Source: Cryptomeria japonica (taxonomy: Eukaryota; Streptophyta; Pinopsida; Cupressales; Cupressaceae). From it: 64,000 nucleotides of DNA. The DNA is taken from the NCBI RefSeq assembly GCF_030272615.1, contig NC_081414.1, forward strand, positions 304,874,164 to 304,938,163, read 5' to 3'. Made by a program: the position numbers and the translations under genes. The notes beneath the pieces are model-generated. The model was not told where the DNA came from, made no database searches, and was given only the letters and a program-made list of their open reading frames with translations. How positions within the stretch are numbered: position 1 is the stretch's first letter; each line of letters begins with the position of its first letter. Below are positions 1 through 11,444 of the stretch, piece by piece.

Positions 1-17
1 TGTTTTGGATGTGTTTG

Positions 18-145
18 AAAAAAAAGTAAAGATATGCATTTAAACTGCAATCTTTGGGATAAAGCAAAATTTAATGCTACAACAAGGCTTGAACCCGCAT
101 TGCCTATATAAAGGTAGAGTGTTACCATTACACCACAAGCCTGTT
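18..145 (-). mobile_element. tRNA-like pol III unit, probable SINE head
   Basis: Read on the minus strand from about 145 downwards, the sequence holds a perfect A-box type motif (TGGTGTAATGG) and, about 35 bases on, a perfect B-box type motif (GGTTCAAGCC). A run of eight T (plus-strand A run 18-25) follows about 60 bases further, as expected of a pol III terminator or SINE tail. The acceptor and T stems pair only through several G-U pairs, so this is not a working tRNA gene. It is best read as a tRNA-derived SINE or a decayed tRNA-Gly/Val-like copy. No target-site duplication was identified. Confidence 0.5.
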
Positions 146-568
146 TGATGACAGAGAAGCACCCAAAATTGGTTATATTGTATATTGTAAGCATTTTTGG
201 AGAGTTACAGGTTTTTTAGCCTTTATATTTTTATTTATTTGTATGAGGAATTTAGAGGAACTCTTAGTGATTTCATATCTTCCTAGAGAGTCCAGAAGAT
301 TAATTCTGCAGGTTTTTAAATTGCTTTTGATGTTTAAAGGCAATTAGATGTATTTTTCATCAATTTTAATGGATCGGTTGCGCACTTTAAGTGGACTTAG
401 AGACATAGCCCGTAAGAGGTGAACTCTGTTATCAACTTGCAGTGTATGGTCTATATTTATTTATGGTTCTTTTCAATTTTAGTCATTTAAATTATTTATT
501 GAATGGTGTTAATTTAATAAAGTAGTTATGAAAAATTGAATAATGAAATTTAAATTATTGAATTCAAA
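146..568. other. no gene seen
   Basis: AT-rich sequence without an ORF or repeat I can name. It lies where the integrase and RT of the neighbouring minus-strand copia relic should be, so that element is truncated here. Confidence 0.6.
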
Positions 569-1486
569 TTAGTGTGAAAGAATAGTCTTTGCCACTAATT
601 TTGGATCAGAAAGGAGGTTAGATGTCAAGGATGGAAGACAAAATACATCATTAAAAGTGCTTTCTACCATGTCAATAGAACCTTTCCCACACACCTTCAT
701 ATATGTGTTGTTACTCCTCAAAATATTAGGTGAATTACAAGGTTCAAAAAAAGAGTATTCCGATAGATGATGCCATATGATGAGATGATCCTGAATCAAG
801 AAGCCATCGCCTAGATTTAGGACTTGTAGAGGCCAAGAGTGCTTTATCTTTCATTTTTTCTATCGCATGTGCAACTCCTATGATCCCTGTCTGTGTTGAT
901 GAAGATGTTGCATATTGTGATGCTAAAGAAGAAGAAGACATTGATGAGGGCTGCATGATGTTTTTAGTTTGAAGGTGTGTTATTTCATCAATCTTCTTAT
1001 CATAACACCTATGCTCATCATGTCCTAGCCTTTTGCAATAAGCACATTTCAATTTCTCCTTTTTTAGATGATTGCTCTTTAGAAGAGGAAGTGGACTTAG
1101 GGGTGCTCTATGAAGTGAATTCTTAGCTTGCTCATTAGATTTGGTGTCCTTATTGTTCTACTTCTTACCTTTGCCACTTGAAGACTTTGGATCTTTTGCA
1201 AGAAGATCATGTGACTTTGAAGACTTCAATGTGCCCATGTGTGCCAACTTGGCTTGTTCCCTTGTGAGTTGAGCTGCAAATCCATCAAGAGAGGACATTT
1301 TGTGTGCATTTCCTAGGGTATCCATAGTAGCATAAAATGCATAAACAAAAACTAACTAATTAGGATAAATCTTAGCAAGAATAGAAAGTATCAACTGTTC
1401 ATCCTATTTAGTGACCCCACAGTTAGACAATTGTAGTTCAATAGAATTGAGCTTAGTGAAGAATTTTAGATATTATCAAAGTTTGA
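569..1486 (-). pseudogene. Ty1/copia gag C-terminus and protease start (relic)
   Basis: On the minus strand the translation runs through the gag C-terminal part, a CX2CX4HX4C zinc knuckle (CAYCKRLGHDEHRC, about 1005-1045), a Ser/Thr-rich linker, and the protease active-site region WLLDSGSSHHM near 760. After a frameshift it continues with a region typical of copia protease (SLTSNLLS). At least two in-frame stops and one frameshift break it. Integrase, RT and RNase H are missing below 569. In an intact element the zinc knuckle packages RNA and the protease cuts the polyprotein; neither can be made here. The first half of gag continues at 2305-2642, beyond a hAT insertion. Confidence 0.85.
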
Positions 1487-1488
1487 AG

Positions 1489-2304
1489 GATAGTTGAAAA
1501 GCTCGGACTCGGCAATGACTCGGTAGCCCCAAAAAATTAAAAGCTGAGGACTTGGGCAAAAATTCAGCAATAACTCGACAAATTTATCGAACATTTGAAA
1601 AATACACAATTTTAAAAAATATTCTTTGAAAATACACATATATGCTAAATTTTTCCTCCTATATTTTATATCTAAAGTTTGTCATAGATAACCACACCCA
1701 TTAGAGAGTGGCTATTTGAATGGCTAGAAGGTGCTTACACCACCTTTTTATATTTATGTGTACTATTATACTTTGATTTAACATATGGAGAAACATGAAG
1801 TTTTCCACATATTTTGATTTATTCTTCTTCTTTGCTCCATTATAAACATTTTAATAGACTTTACTTTAATTTGATATTAGAATAGACATGGTCATAAAAA
1901 TTCAAGATTTGTATAAAACTACAAGGAAGAATTGTCAACTATCATCCAAGATTTATTTTCTTTGTTCTCTGAAAACAAATATTCGTTGTTGATAGTCGTC
2001 CTGTTGCGCATGCCATGAAGCCGTGAGCAGAACTCTAGTCGTGTCAAAAATCGCGACGGGAAAATGCAAAAAACCGGGTTTAAAACTTCATTGATCGTGT
2101 GATTTAGGTTTTTCTGGAAACTAAAGACAACTTTGACCTGCGTTTTGGCATTAAAAATTGTAACTTTTGGTGAGTGTTAGCAAGAAAATGGTGCGAGTCT
2201 GTGCAAAAACTAGTGGCAAGTTTTAGTACGAGTAACTCACCACTAGTTTAGGTGTGCAAGTACTCGCATGTCTTGCAAGTACTCATAGGTTTTTGCAAGC
2301 TTGG
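1489..2304. mobile_element. hAT-like non-autonomous element inside copia gag
   Basis: About 816 bases interrupt the copia gag reading: homology stops near 2305 and resumes near 1486. The left end reads ATAGTTGAAAAGCTCGG with ACTCGG-type subterminal repeats, and the right end has GAGTAACTC and AAGTACTCG repeats. The same terminal sequence (CATAGTTGAAAA) bounds the hAT transposase relic at 47155. The flanking 8-mers TTTGAAGG (1481-1488) and TCTAAAGG (2305-2312) match at 6 of 8 positions, as expected of a decayed 8-bp hAT duplication. The right terminal inverted repeat is poorly kept, so the exact right end is uncertain. It has no transposase ORF. Confidence 0.55.
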
Positions 2305-2642
2305 TCTAAAGGATTAATACTCATTTTCTCAATTCTCCAACTTAAATTTCCTCATCTTATCTAGCTTACAAAAGAGACTCTCAGGCAGTCTAGAATTCAT
2401 TAGGATGTGTACAAGAAGTAACATGATATCTAAGATCAAGAGAAATGGACAAAATGAGAGTACCAAAGCTTCATCCTTTCTATCAAACCATTTCTTGTTT
2501 TTTTTGTAGCACATGTGGGTTTGAGATCTATGCCAAGTGTGATTCTTTGCAACTTCAATTTTAACAACAAAATCTCCATTTGTGATTTCCATTCATGATA
2601 GTTATGTGGAGTTAGAAGTACAACTTTTGGAAAATCCATGAT
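2305..2642 (-). pseudogene. Ty1/copia gag N-terminus (relic)
   Basis: The minus-strand start near 2639 gives a gag N-terminus in which NYHEWKSQMEILL is the hallmark of plant copia gag (DUF4219/UBN2 region). A frameshift near 2480 moves the reading to a second frame ending in KLEN, where the expected helix continues. Together with 569-1486 it forms one gag, split by the hAT element. It is non-functional through frameshifts and stops. Confidence 0.8.
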
Positions 2643-3740
2643 AAAATCATAAACTATAATAGAGGAACAACAAATTACCCCTCACAATATAAGCAATTAA
2701 TCCCTTTGGGCAAAAGAAAATGCCGCTTCTTTTGTCAATACACAAGTTATCCAAAAGTACCAATCTGGCGTCAAACTAAAATTTGCAAAAAGTGCACTTA
2801 CAAAGTTGAAGTGCTCCCAAATACCTTCCTAATGCCACAAGAATTGGGAAAAATAGAGTCTGAAGCAAAATGTTATGAGCTTGGAGGTTGAAAATCTTGA
2901 TTTGACTTCAAGTTGGAAAAAATGACATCAAACTCCAAAATTTTTAGAAACAATTAACATTAAAAAACACACAGAGCCAACTTTTCGAGAACATTTTGTT
3001 TTCAAAAAAAGGCCTCTTGTAGCGAAAGTTGTGACAAAATGAAAAATAGGTCCCTTATGAGGCTTAGGAGCAAAATTTTGGCCCCTTGAGGACTATGAAT
3101 GTGATTGGGGGTGGAGTATTTAAGCTCATGCAAAAAATAGTTAAGTGCATATACATAGGTGGCAGTGGGGTGGTGAGACAACAGAGTGGAGGTGGCGGCT
3201 ATCCACGTGTCACTCATAGAGAGTAGTGCCATGTGCAGACAATAAGACAAACATGGCCTTGGCAATAAACCAAGTTTATAAAATTTCAAATCTGAAACAT
3301 TGCCAACGAACCAACTAGTCGATAATAAATTGAAAATTTTATAATTTTTATAAATGATTTTTTAATAACAGTGCTTTTTTACCATTACGCTAGACTTGCA
3401 AAGTAGATGAATGTTTGCTCTTCGACAAAGAATATTTGACACCCTTATCTTCTGAATGTCGATCCGCCTGTGCAGGGAGGACTACATGATGGGGCTGTAT
3501 AGTTTGGATTTATACAACATGTTGATTCTATACAATCATACAATTTTTTGTTTGCTCAATTCTACGAACCCTAGCCAAAATAGGCCAAATTTTTTTGACC
3601 TCTAAAATCAAAGTATTTTATATGCAAATAGGAGTTTTGGGGTCTTCTGGACTCAATTGTGAGGTTCGTTTTGCCCTGAACTGCACCCAACAAATCTCAT
3701 GTCCAAATCACTTTTAGATCCAGGAAGGAATCTTCAACAA
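2643..3740 (-). other. copia 5' leader, non-coding
   Basis: The stretch between the primer site and the gag start of the minus-strand copia relic. It holds only short ORFs without recognisable content. At about 1.1 kb it is long for a copia leader and may hold further small insertions. A box-A-like string lies near 3380 (see rejected items). Confidence 0.5.
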
Positions 3741-3756
3741 CAGAGCTTTGATACCA
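3741..3756 (-). promoter_or_regulatory. copia primer-binding site (initiator tRNA-Met)
   Basis: The minus strand reads TGGTATCAAAGCTCTG directly after the LTR end CCTACA. It differs from the standard plant tRNA-iMet primer site (TGGTATCAGAGC) by one base. It fixes the element's orientation and the inner LTR edge. Confidence 0.9.
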
Positions 3757-4124
3757 TGTAGGAGTTAATGGTGAACTCCCAACACCCCAGGAACACTTGC
3801 AAGAACAAAATAACTCCCACCTGAGAGAAAATGGCAAGAATAGCTTGCTTGATTATGTATGCTTGAATTTTGAAAATATACATGAGAAGCCTTGCTTATA
3901 AAGGCAAGGTGAGAGGACTAGATAGAATGTTGACATGTGTGCAAATCCTATACAATGAGACAACTAAAGTGTCAATTATTAACTGACCTAGGTAACTAGA
4001 ATTAAATAAAGATAAGATATGATAAGATCTTACTTCTAGAAGGACACTTAGGACCTAAGTAAACTTAACATTTGAATAAGTCTCCTACTAAGAACTAGCT
4101 AGGTACATGACCTTATTCACAACA
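3757..4124 (-). mobile_element. copia 5' LTR
   Basis: On the minus strand it starts TGTTGTGAATAAGG and ends CTCCTACA, immediately before the primer site. A TATA box (TTTATAA, plus-strand 3896-3902) lies inside. At about 368 bases it fits a copia LTR. The outer edge could lie up to 5 bases further right. No 3' LTR partner is in the window, so the element is a truncated copy. Confidence 0.75.
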
Positions 4125-5378
4125 ACACAATATGTACTTGTAATTTTCAATCTTTAGAATGTTTCAAACTTTCAAGGGATTAAGTGTTCAGGTTGAATAA
4201 AAACTTTAAAGGCATATCTCTTTGGTTTTGCCTAGGGTAAAAAGTTGACTGTTTTCACACACCAGGTAAAACGATTTATTCTTTTCTGTCTGAAAATAAA
4301 TCCTAATACTTAATGCTTGTGCTATACAGTTAAAAATAAAGTCTAAACAGTGTAAGTACACATGGTTTAGATAGTTTCAAATGCGTATAGAATGTTATAA
4401 GTCAGAACATGATAGTTGCATTCAAAGCTACAACTATTGGCCTAACACCTACTAAAATACAAGACTTTCAGTAATTGTTAAGTTTTAACAAATAAAGCAC
4501 AATAACACCTCAATAGTAAATTAGAAGTAAATAGGTGTACTAAAATACTCTTCAATAATCACTGAATTTTGGAATAACAATTATACGTATTTGGTGAATA
4601 GCAACTTGGGCAATATGTAGGCATGATAATCAGCATTTAGAATTAAGCACAAAACAACGCTTATTTATACTGTTTACAAAGCGTTGCATGAAAATTAATG
4701 AAAGAATTAACTACTACTTCTACCTTGAGTAGCTTGTTTGCATGAACACGAACTTTATTATAAATTAATCCTATCCACTAATTCTAATTCTTTAGAAGTC
4801 ACATGTCTTGCATGGCAAGAGAATTAAGCACAAAATAACACTTATACTGTTTACATAGCATTTTATTAAAATAAATGAAGGAACTAAATTTTAATCATTG
4901 TTCCACGGGGACTGTTTCGGTCCCCCAATGTAAACTGATCTTATTTAGATGCCACATCTCTTGCATGTCAAGAGATATGAAAATAGACCTCTAAATATAG
5001 GTGATTCCTCAAAAAGTTCTCATGTTAAAAATAAAGAATGCTAAAATTAGCTAGGGATATAAATATCTTTGGCTAAAAATAGCAAATTTGAATTTTTTTT
5101 TTTCTTTTAAAAAGGTGACTACTAAAAATAGACTTCTAGATAGAAGGCTTTGGGTGATTTTGATTAAGCATTATCCTGTATTTTGATCGTGGCAAATATT
5201 TTGAAAACACTCTGAAATCTTTAGTCATGATGATGTGCTAAGCACTTGAACTTGAAAATAATTCCATGGCAACTTCATGCTTGAAAGATGGTTTGACTTA
5301 GGGTTCCAAGTGAATAAGAGAAAAATAGATGGCGAAGCCTCAACAAAGCGCACTTGGAGGAACTACTATAATGGTGTT
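4125..5378. repeat. gene-free stretch with a diverged 181-bp direct duplication
   Basis: No coding sequence is recognised. A segment beginning GAATTAAGCACAAAA at 4640 recurs diverged at 4821, and a related block (CACATCTCTTGCATG) follows near 4952. This looks like an old tandem duplication of about 180 bases. The rest is AT-rich, presumably decayed repeats. Confidence 0.5.
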
Positions 5379-6247
5379 TGTTGATGTGTCTTTTGTACAT
5401 GACCAAACACAGAATAAAATACCTAAAGGTACCTTATCCTCTCTTGAACAAAGTTCCCGACTGCTGAAGATCTCACCGAAGGATTAGTCAGAGTAACTCC
5501 AAGGTTCTGTTATGTAGGATCTCTACGTGTGGATAAGCTCTCTGTGGTATGATGTGATTTTGCTGGAATCACAAGGGGACTTACACTTGATGACTTGAAC
5601 GTCTGATTTGTTGGAATCACAAGTCCTATTTACTAACTGGAAGACAAACAAATGGCAAAAGATGCAAGGTTTAGGAAGTCTACTCTACTACCTAGAATGC
5701 GAGAAGATGGATGAACGACTAGGTGGAGTCCTACTGGGCTGGGTCTCACCATCAGGCTTGAACAATTTGACACCAACTCAGTGCGATCTTCTAAGGGATG
5801 CTTCCAATACGTTCAAATCGTATGCCATCAGACACTGATCACCATTCAAGATAATGCATGAACAGTAGATGTGTACGACTTAAGATTAAGCTCATTTTAT
5901 GCCAGTTGACCACGCAGGGCGCACTTACAATCAGTAAGAGGCTAGTGGTATGGACTAGACGGATTCCACACAGGTGCATTCAACAACTTCTTTCATTCAA
6001 TTTAATTATCTATCATCTAAAATGAAGATTCAACAAGAGACCATGCATATTGCAACGAAACAACACACTTCACCATAACTTCAATGAAAATGGAGTTTGT
6101 TTACAATCACTGGCAACAATTTCTTGCCTTGTCCTCTTAATTTACTCTAATTGCTATTCTATTAGCTGACTATTCACTATTTCTAACTATTCACCCCACT
6201 ACTGACTATTGACTAACTATTAGCCTTTACAAATGAGGAGCTAGGGC

Positions 6248-6336
6248 TTATATAGCGCTCTCAATACAATTCAATGGCTCAGATCAATTTTAGATCAATG
6301 GCCGAGATTTTACAATGAAAACTCTAATTAGGGTTT
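6248..6336 (-). promoter_or_regulatory. E0 downstream promoter: decayed telobox palindrome and TATA box
   Basis: The minus strand carries AACCCTAATTAGAG (plus-strand 6321-6336; half of the inverted telobox is intact) followed by GCTATATAAG (6248-6256). The TATA box is about 870 bases before the 3' end of E0, the position held by the equivalent boxes in E1, E2 and E3. This is the expected place of the U3/R border. Confidence 0.65.
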
Positions 6337-6689
6337 GTTACAACCAACTCAATTCTGACCAATGAAATAATTGCATTATTTGGACACATGTCTTCTCTGG
6401 AATATTTGACCAATGGATAACCGAGGTAGGTACATTGAAGTTTGTGCCATCTTTGATGAGTCAAGTACATTGAATTTGGACACACTGAGGTGGACCAATC
6501 TGACTGGAGGAGTGATGACTGGGATGCCACCTTGTGTGACACTTGCAACTTGGTAGATACTCAATTTGATGATGCTGAGAAGCTAACTTTAATTAACTCT
6601 TCTGAAACTGTTTGCCTCTTCAACGAACCCTTGCTTTAACCTCCTTTGTCTTCAATGTGCAGGATGGATGGTGTACCTTTCCTTGGAAC

Positions 6690-6809
6690 GCTGGACTGGA
6701 AGATGTCGTCCTTGATGATGCTAGACTGGAGAAGGCCGTCCTTGTTGATGCTGGCTTGGAGAAGGTTGTCCTTGTTGATGCTGGACTGGAGAAGGTCGTC
6801 TTTGTCTTG
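6690..6809. repeat. 30-bp tandem repeat, four copies
   Basis: Four consecutive units of 30 bases (consensus GCTGGACTGGAGAAGGTCGT followed by CCTTGTTGAT) at 6690, 6720, 6750 and 6780. The period is a multiple of three, so several frames stay open across it. No protein family is suggested. Confidence 0.85.
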
Positions 6810-6961
6810 GTTTGATCTTCTTTCATCTGCAAAAACAAATCAAAAGATGATTAAGGACATAATAAATTCATTTCAACATAGTATTTCACACCTTAAATCT
6901 TCAACAAAAGATATTAAAATGAAGTTAGTTCAAGACTCTTTCCAGGGACAGGCCCTATAAG

Positions 6962-8925
6962 AATTTCGCCCTAGACCCTCTGGAAGGGTCAGGAGTGAAT
7001 TTTGCATTCCTGGCTCATTTAGACCTCCTTTCAACATTACCTCACAATTAGCTCCTCGCCTGGCCGCAACAAGGTGAAAAAATAGCAGTTTCAAAGGATT
7101 TCGCCTTGGACCCTCTAGAAGGGTCAGGAGTGAATTTTGCATTTTTGGACAAATTCCATCATGTCTCTACTCCAAAATGCCTTCCAAGGCAAGCATACGC
7201 TATCCTTCTCCTCACCAAAGGCTAGGAATCTACAACCTGACCTTCCTCATGGGCAAACTAGGTGATTTTGGGAATTTCGCTCTAGACCCTTTGGAAGGGT
7301 CAGGAGCAAAATCCACTCTTTAGCTCAAAATCCTTACCTCTTGGACTCAAAACCTATTGAAACACATGCCTATGGCCATCTTTAGGTCCAATTTGCCTTG
7401 ATCATCATCTTGGCTTAGCTCAATCTTGAAGGAAAAAGGACATTTTGTGAATTTCGCCCTGGACCCTTTGGAAGGGTCAGGAGTGAAATTCAAGTTTTAA
7501 GCTTGATCCTTCATCTTCTTCACTCCAATCTATCTTGCAAGGCTAAATAACATCCTTCCATCCTCAACAACGCCCTAAGAATCAAAGTCTTGGCCACATA
7601 TAAAGGAAAAATAGTTGATTTGAAGAATTTTGCTCTGGACCCTTTGGAAGGGTTAGGAGCGAAATTCGCTTTGGACCCTTTGGAAGGGTCAGGAGCGAAA
7701 TTCAAGTTTTAGGACAAAATCTATCATTCTTGGTGACCAGAATCCATTCTAAGGCAATCCAGATGACTTCTCTCACGCTTGTCCAGGTTTGACTTTGCTC
7801 AAATTTTGGAAGAAAAGATGGTTTTTAGGATTTTCGCTCTGGACCCTTTGGAAGGGTCAGGAGTGAAATTCACTTTTTGGCTCAATTCCTTCACATTTGA
7901 TAATCATTGATAAGTCAAAGTCATTTCTAAGGACCTCTCCCATCAAAACTCACCTCAGTCAGCACTAGGCTTGGCACAAAATTGGGAAAAAAGGTGGTTT
8001 TGAGAAAATTCGCTCTGGACCCTTTGGAAGGGTCAGGAGCGAATTTCTTGTGTTGAGCTCATTTCTTCATATTTGATGACTCTTGACAATTCAAGGACAT
8101 GCCTAAGGACACCTCTAATCTTGACCCACGCTAGACTTGGCATAAATTTGAGGGAAAAGATAGGTTTTGCACAATTTCGCCCTGGACCCTTTGGAAGGGT
8201 CAGGAGCGAAATTCACTTTCTTGGCTAGAATCCTTCATTTTTTCAAAGCTTTCAAACATTTCCAAAGTCCAAACATGTCCACTCTTCCCTTCAAAATGCC
8301 TTGCAAATCAAAATCTGGTCAAATAAGGCAAGAAATGAGTTTTAAGTTGATTTTCACTCTGGACCCTTTGGAAGGGTCAGGAGTGAAAATCACAATTTGG
8401 GCTTGATTGTTCATTTTTCAAACTTCAATTTTCTCCTGGAGGCAAATATAGATCGTTTTCCATCTAAGGAGCAAGGTTTCAAGCTAAAACAAGGGAGCAA
8501 ATGAAGTTTATAGGGAATTTCGCTCTGAACCCTTTGGAAGGGTCAGGAGCGAAATTCTCTTTTAGGCTAAAACCTTGATCTTCAAAACCATCCAACTCCA
8601 TCTCAAGGCAAAAACATACCCATTCATCCTCCATCAAGCGAATGCCTAGCCAAAATAAGGAAGAAAACAAGAGTTATAAGGATTTTTGCTCTGGACCCTT
8701 TGGAAGGGTTAGGAGCGAAAATCATGTTTTGACCTTGATTCTTGATTTTTCAAACTCTAATCTTCCTTGGGAGGCAAACATAGATCCTTATTCATGCATC
8801 TCCACCTTGGTCCTGACACTTGCTAAAAGAAAAATGAGTGTTTTCAAGAATTTCGCTCTGGACCCTTTGGAAGGGTCAGGAGCGAAATTCGCTTTGGACC
8901 CTTTGGAAGGGTCAGAAGCGAAATT
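6962..8925 (-). repeat. E0 hairpin array, 14 copies, about 167/177-bp period
   Basis: Copies begin near 6962, 7098, 7274, 7450, 7626, 7662, 7829, 8006, 8173, 8350, 8517, 8682, 8849 and 8886. Each core is about 38-40 bases: TTTCGCTC, a 2-base bulge, GACCCTT, a 3-base loop, AAGGGTC, a 2-base bulge, GAGCGAAA. It forms a near-perfect hairpin. Spacing is mostly 165-167 or 176-177 bases; two pairs are fused at 36-37 bases. The sequence between cores is far less conserved. Several copies keep pairing in spite of base changes (GAGTGAAA against TTTCACTC at 8350). It lies in the 5' part of the unit, where E2 has its array. Function unknown. Confidence 0.9.
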
Positions 8926-9466
8926 TGACATTTTGGTTTCTCTGTTAGGATCATTTTATGGAATATAACATTTAAGTATAAGAGTTATACTTTAAGTTAT
9001 ATTCCATATATACTGTCAGGATGTTTGAGAGTGGTTTTGGACCTCCAGGAGTTATATTTCAAAATCTAGTTTTTGGAGGATTCTTCAATTTTCCAGACTT
9101 AGTCAAATTTCAGGATTAGGACATTCCAGACGACCAAATTTTAGGATCAGGACATTCCAGACAGCCAAATTTCAGGGCATTTGAAGATCAGGATGACATT
9201 CCGGACTTCATCACTCACCAACTTGACCTAGCTCGGACCTTCAAGAATGACACTCACTCACCAAGCAAGACACAATTAGCAACAAGAGCAAAACCAGGTC
9301 CTAAGGAAGACTCTCAAAGAAACCCTAATTCTGGGGCCCCAAAGACTCACCTCGGCTCAAGCAGAGCCTGCCATCCTAGTGATCCCCCTGGCGACACTCG
9401 AAAAGCAAAGGCTAAAAGACAAAACCCTAAAAGACCTAGAAAACACACCCTAGAAGGCAAAAAGCA

Positions 9467-9510
9467 GGGGTCCCCATTTGCAATGGGGCGATGTGTGAAT
9501 ATGTCACAAC
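9467..9510 (-). other. terminal signature of E0
   Basis: In element orientation the end reads TGTTGTGAC, a 6-base spacer, CACACATCGCCCCATT, then a hairpin partner AATGGGGACCCC. The same block forms the 5' end of E1, E2 and E3, while the sequence outside it differs in all four. That marks it as the true element end. Confidence 0.8.
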
Positions 9511-10777
9511 AGTTTTGTTGCCAAAAATTGCACCTCAATGCCAACATCTAAACTTTTTCACGTTGATTGCAATTTTACAAGGTGTTTGACACTCGATAAA
9601 TATTTAATGGAACAGTTTGCTAGGAAAGCCACCCAAAAGTTGCTCTTGCCTTCAAATGCTTTTTAACTTTGTTTTGAAGATGACGAAAATCACTTAAAAG
9701 TGTGCCTGATTAATTGTTTGAAACCCCTTCAAGGCTAGGCAAAAGACTGACATAGTGATTCCACTTTATAGAGAGTTCAAACATGACCAAGTTGCAATCT
9801 GTCCCATGGCATTAATAACTAATATTTCTATTGTTTTTCTGTGTTTTGAACTCTGTTTTTTGTTTTTTGCCCTATTGTCATGTCCCCGATTGGACAAAGA
9901 AACTAAACAAGAGATTGTCACACAACTTCTATTCCTAACCTGACCCTGCGGTAATACAAAGGGTGATTTAAATTGTGGCATAAACAATTAAGGGGAAATA
10001 CCATTATGATTAAGGAGTGATCAAACTAAGACAGTAAATTTATTAACTAATGCTGTGATCCCCATGAAACAACGATCTCTAGACAGCATAATAAGCAATC
10101 GAGATAATTAAAGATTGTAATGAAAAGGTGCGACTAAAGCAACAAATAATTAATTAGTAGAGATGCATAACTCTTCACAAGAGTCGCCTAGCCTACAAAG
10201 CAAGAAGGGGGACCAGGAAGCAAATTGGATCACACAGGAAGGATCGAACATCAGGAATCATCCAAAAACATATCATCCTGAATCATAAATCATTGGAGTA
10301 AATCAGTCTCGAAGAATACAAGACACCAGCAGATTGAAGATTACACTTTCAGATTGGACATCAAGAGGATTAGTTCCACTAGAACTGCTCAGCAATCAAT
10401 CAAATCACTAAGGCAGATCCGATTCCCTAGCGACAATCAGACTGCAACAAGAGCATCAAACCCAGCAAGTAGCATCAGATCAGACAAGGTCACAATCAGT
10501 CAATCAATAAACAACATTTGAGAGATTTCAGTCTAATCATTACATCCGACATTCCTTGGTATAAATAATACTCACATATATTTGTCAATCCATTATATAT
10601 ATGTGTTTGTATGTTGATGCTGCTCAGTAAGATTAATGCTTAAGTGTATGCCTCTATGGTAGTAAATAGTTATGCATACCGTTTGAAATCGACCTTGCAA
10701 GAGGAAGGGCCTTAGGTGTAAGAAAAGGGTGACAAGAAGACTCATAAGTAGGTCATCCTAGAAGGACCATTGTGGCC
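9511..10777. other. spacer between E0 and E1, no gene seen
   Basis: About 1.27 kb of sequence into which E0 and E1 appear to have inserted. It contains only short ORFs without recognisable domains. The string GTCCCCGATTGGACAAAG near 9890 resembles polypurine-tract/LTR borders of plant retroelements, but nothing firmer can be said. Confidence 0.5.
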
Positions 10778-10822
10778 TGTTGTGACCTAATCACACATCA
10801 CCCCATCCCAGATAGGGACCCC
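10778..10822 (+). other. terminal signature of E1
   Basis: TGTTGTGACC, spacer, CACACATCACCCCATC, then ATAGGGACCCCC. It aligns with the minus-strand 5' ends of E0, E2 and E3. The CCCC...GGGG hairpin arms are kept except for a few substitutions. Confidence 0.8.
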
Positions 10823-11444
10823 CTAACTTTTAGGCCCTTTTGGTCGTTTGGCTTTCGTTTTTGTGTGTGTGTGTGGCAATCTCTTCAGTCTCTCCGCGTT
10901 ACGGATGTTGGGAGTCAGTTAGGGTTAATCTGCTTCTCTGTCAAACAAATTCTGTGAGGTCTGGGGCCTGTTTTGTCCTTTTTCTAGGGTTTTGCCTTTT
11001 GTCCTAGATTTTAGGGGTTCTTGTTAGGGTTTCAGGAAAACTAAGCATACGATTGGGATCGGGACCCTTCAAGGGACCTCCCAGTAAAATTTGAGCCCAA
11101 ATGAAGCAACTTTCTATTTTTAGAAAGTCCCTATTTTTTAGGGATTTTTCCAAGTCCCAGAATGTCGCCATTTTGCCAAAAATCAAACTTACTATTTTTA
11201 GTAAATTTCTATTTTTAGTAAGTCATCTTGCATCTTGTCTTGGGCTCTAACTCTGACATTTTGGAAAGTTTCTATTTCGGGAAAGTCTATTTGTGGCAGG
11301 ATCAGGCTAGCAGACAACGGAGAATCAACATGCACAAACTTCTAAATCTGGAAAGTTGAAAGCAGATAGGCAGGGGTCTAAAATGGCTAAATGTGAAGAA
11401 TCATCCCTGAAGTGGAAGGTCAAAATATTCTAAGTCTAGGATGA

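Larger units (their letters stand above)
5379..9510 (-). mobile_element. E0: giant solo-LTR-like retroelement unit, no ORF
   Basis: In minus orientation the unit starts at 9510 with TGTTGTGACATATTCACACA and ends at 5379 with ACACATCAACA (4,132 bases). The flanks are GTGTT (5374-5378) and GTTTT (9511-9515), a 4/5-matching 5-bp duplication. Inside are the terminal signature, an array of 14 hairpin repeats (6962-8925), a short 30-bp repeat, a palindrome with TATA box and a conserved 3' end. It shares array type and 3' end with E2 but has no long ORF; the region between array and downstream promoter is only about 0.6 kb, so the coding part was probably deleted. TG...CA ends with a 5-bp duplication indicate integrase-mediated insertion; the absence of gag-pol and of a second LTR suggests a solo LTR. 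Confidence 0.7.

Noticed and set aside
3360-3400. Second tRNA-like element (box-A string TAGCGTAATGG on the minus strand)
   Set aside because: No convincing B box at a suitable distance; a single short motif is not enough.
6646-6960. Plus-strand ORF of 104 codons in E0
   Set aside because: Its open frame comes from the 30-bp tandem repeat and no domain is recognisable.
7520-8968. Short ORFs on both strands with repeated NFAPDPSKG-type peptides
   Set aside because: They are translations of the hairpin cores and their spacers, not proteins.
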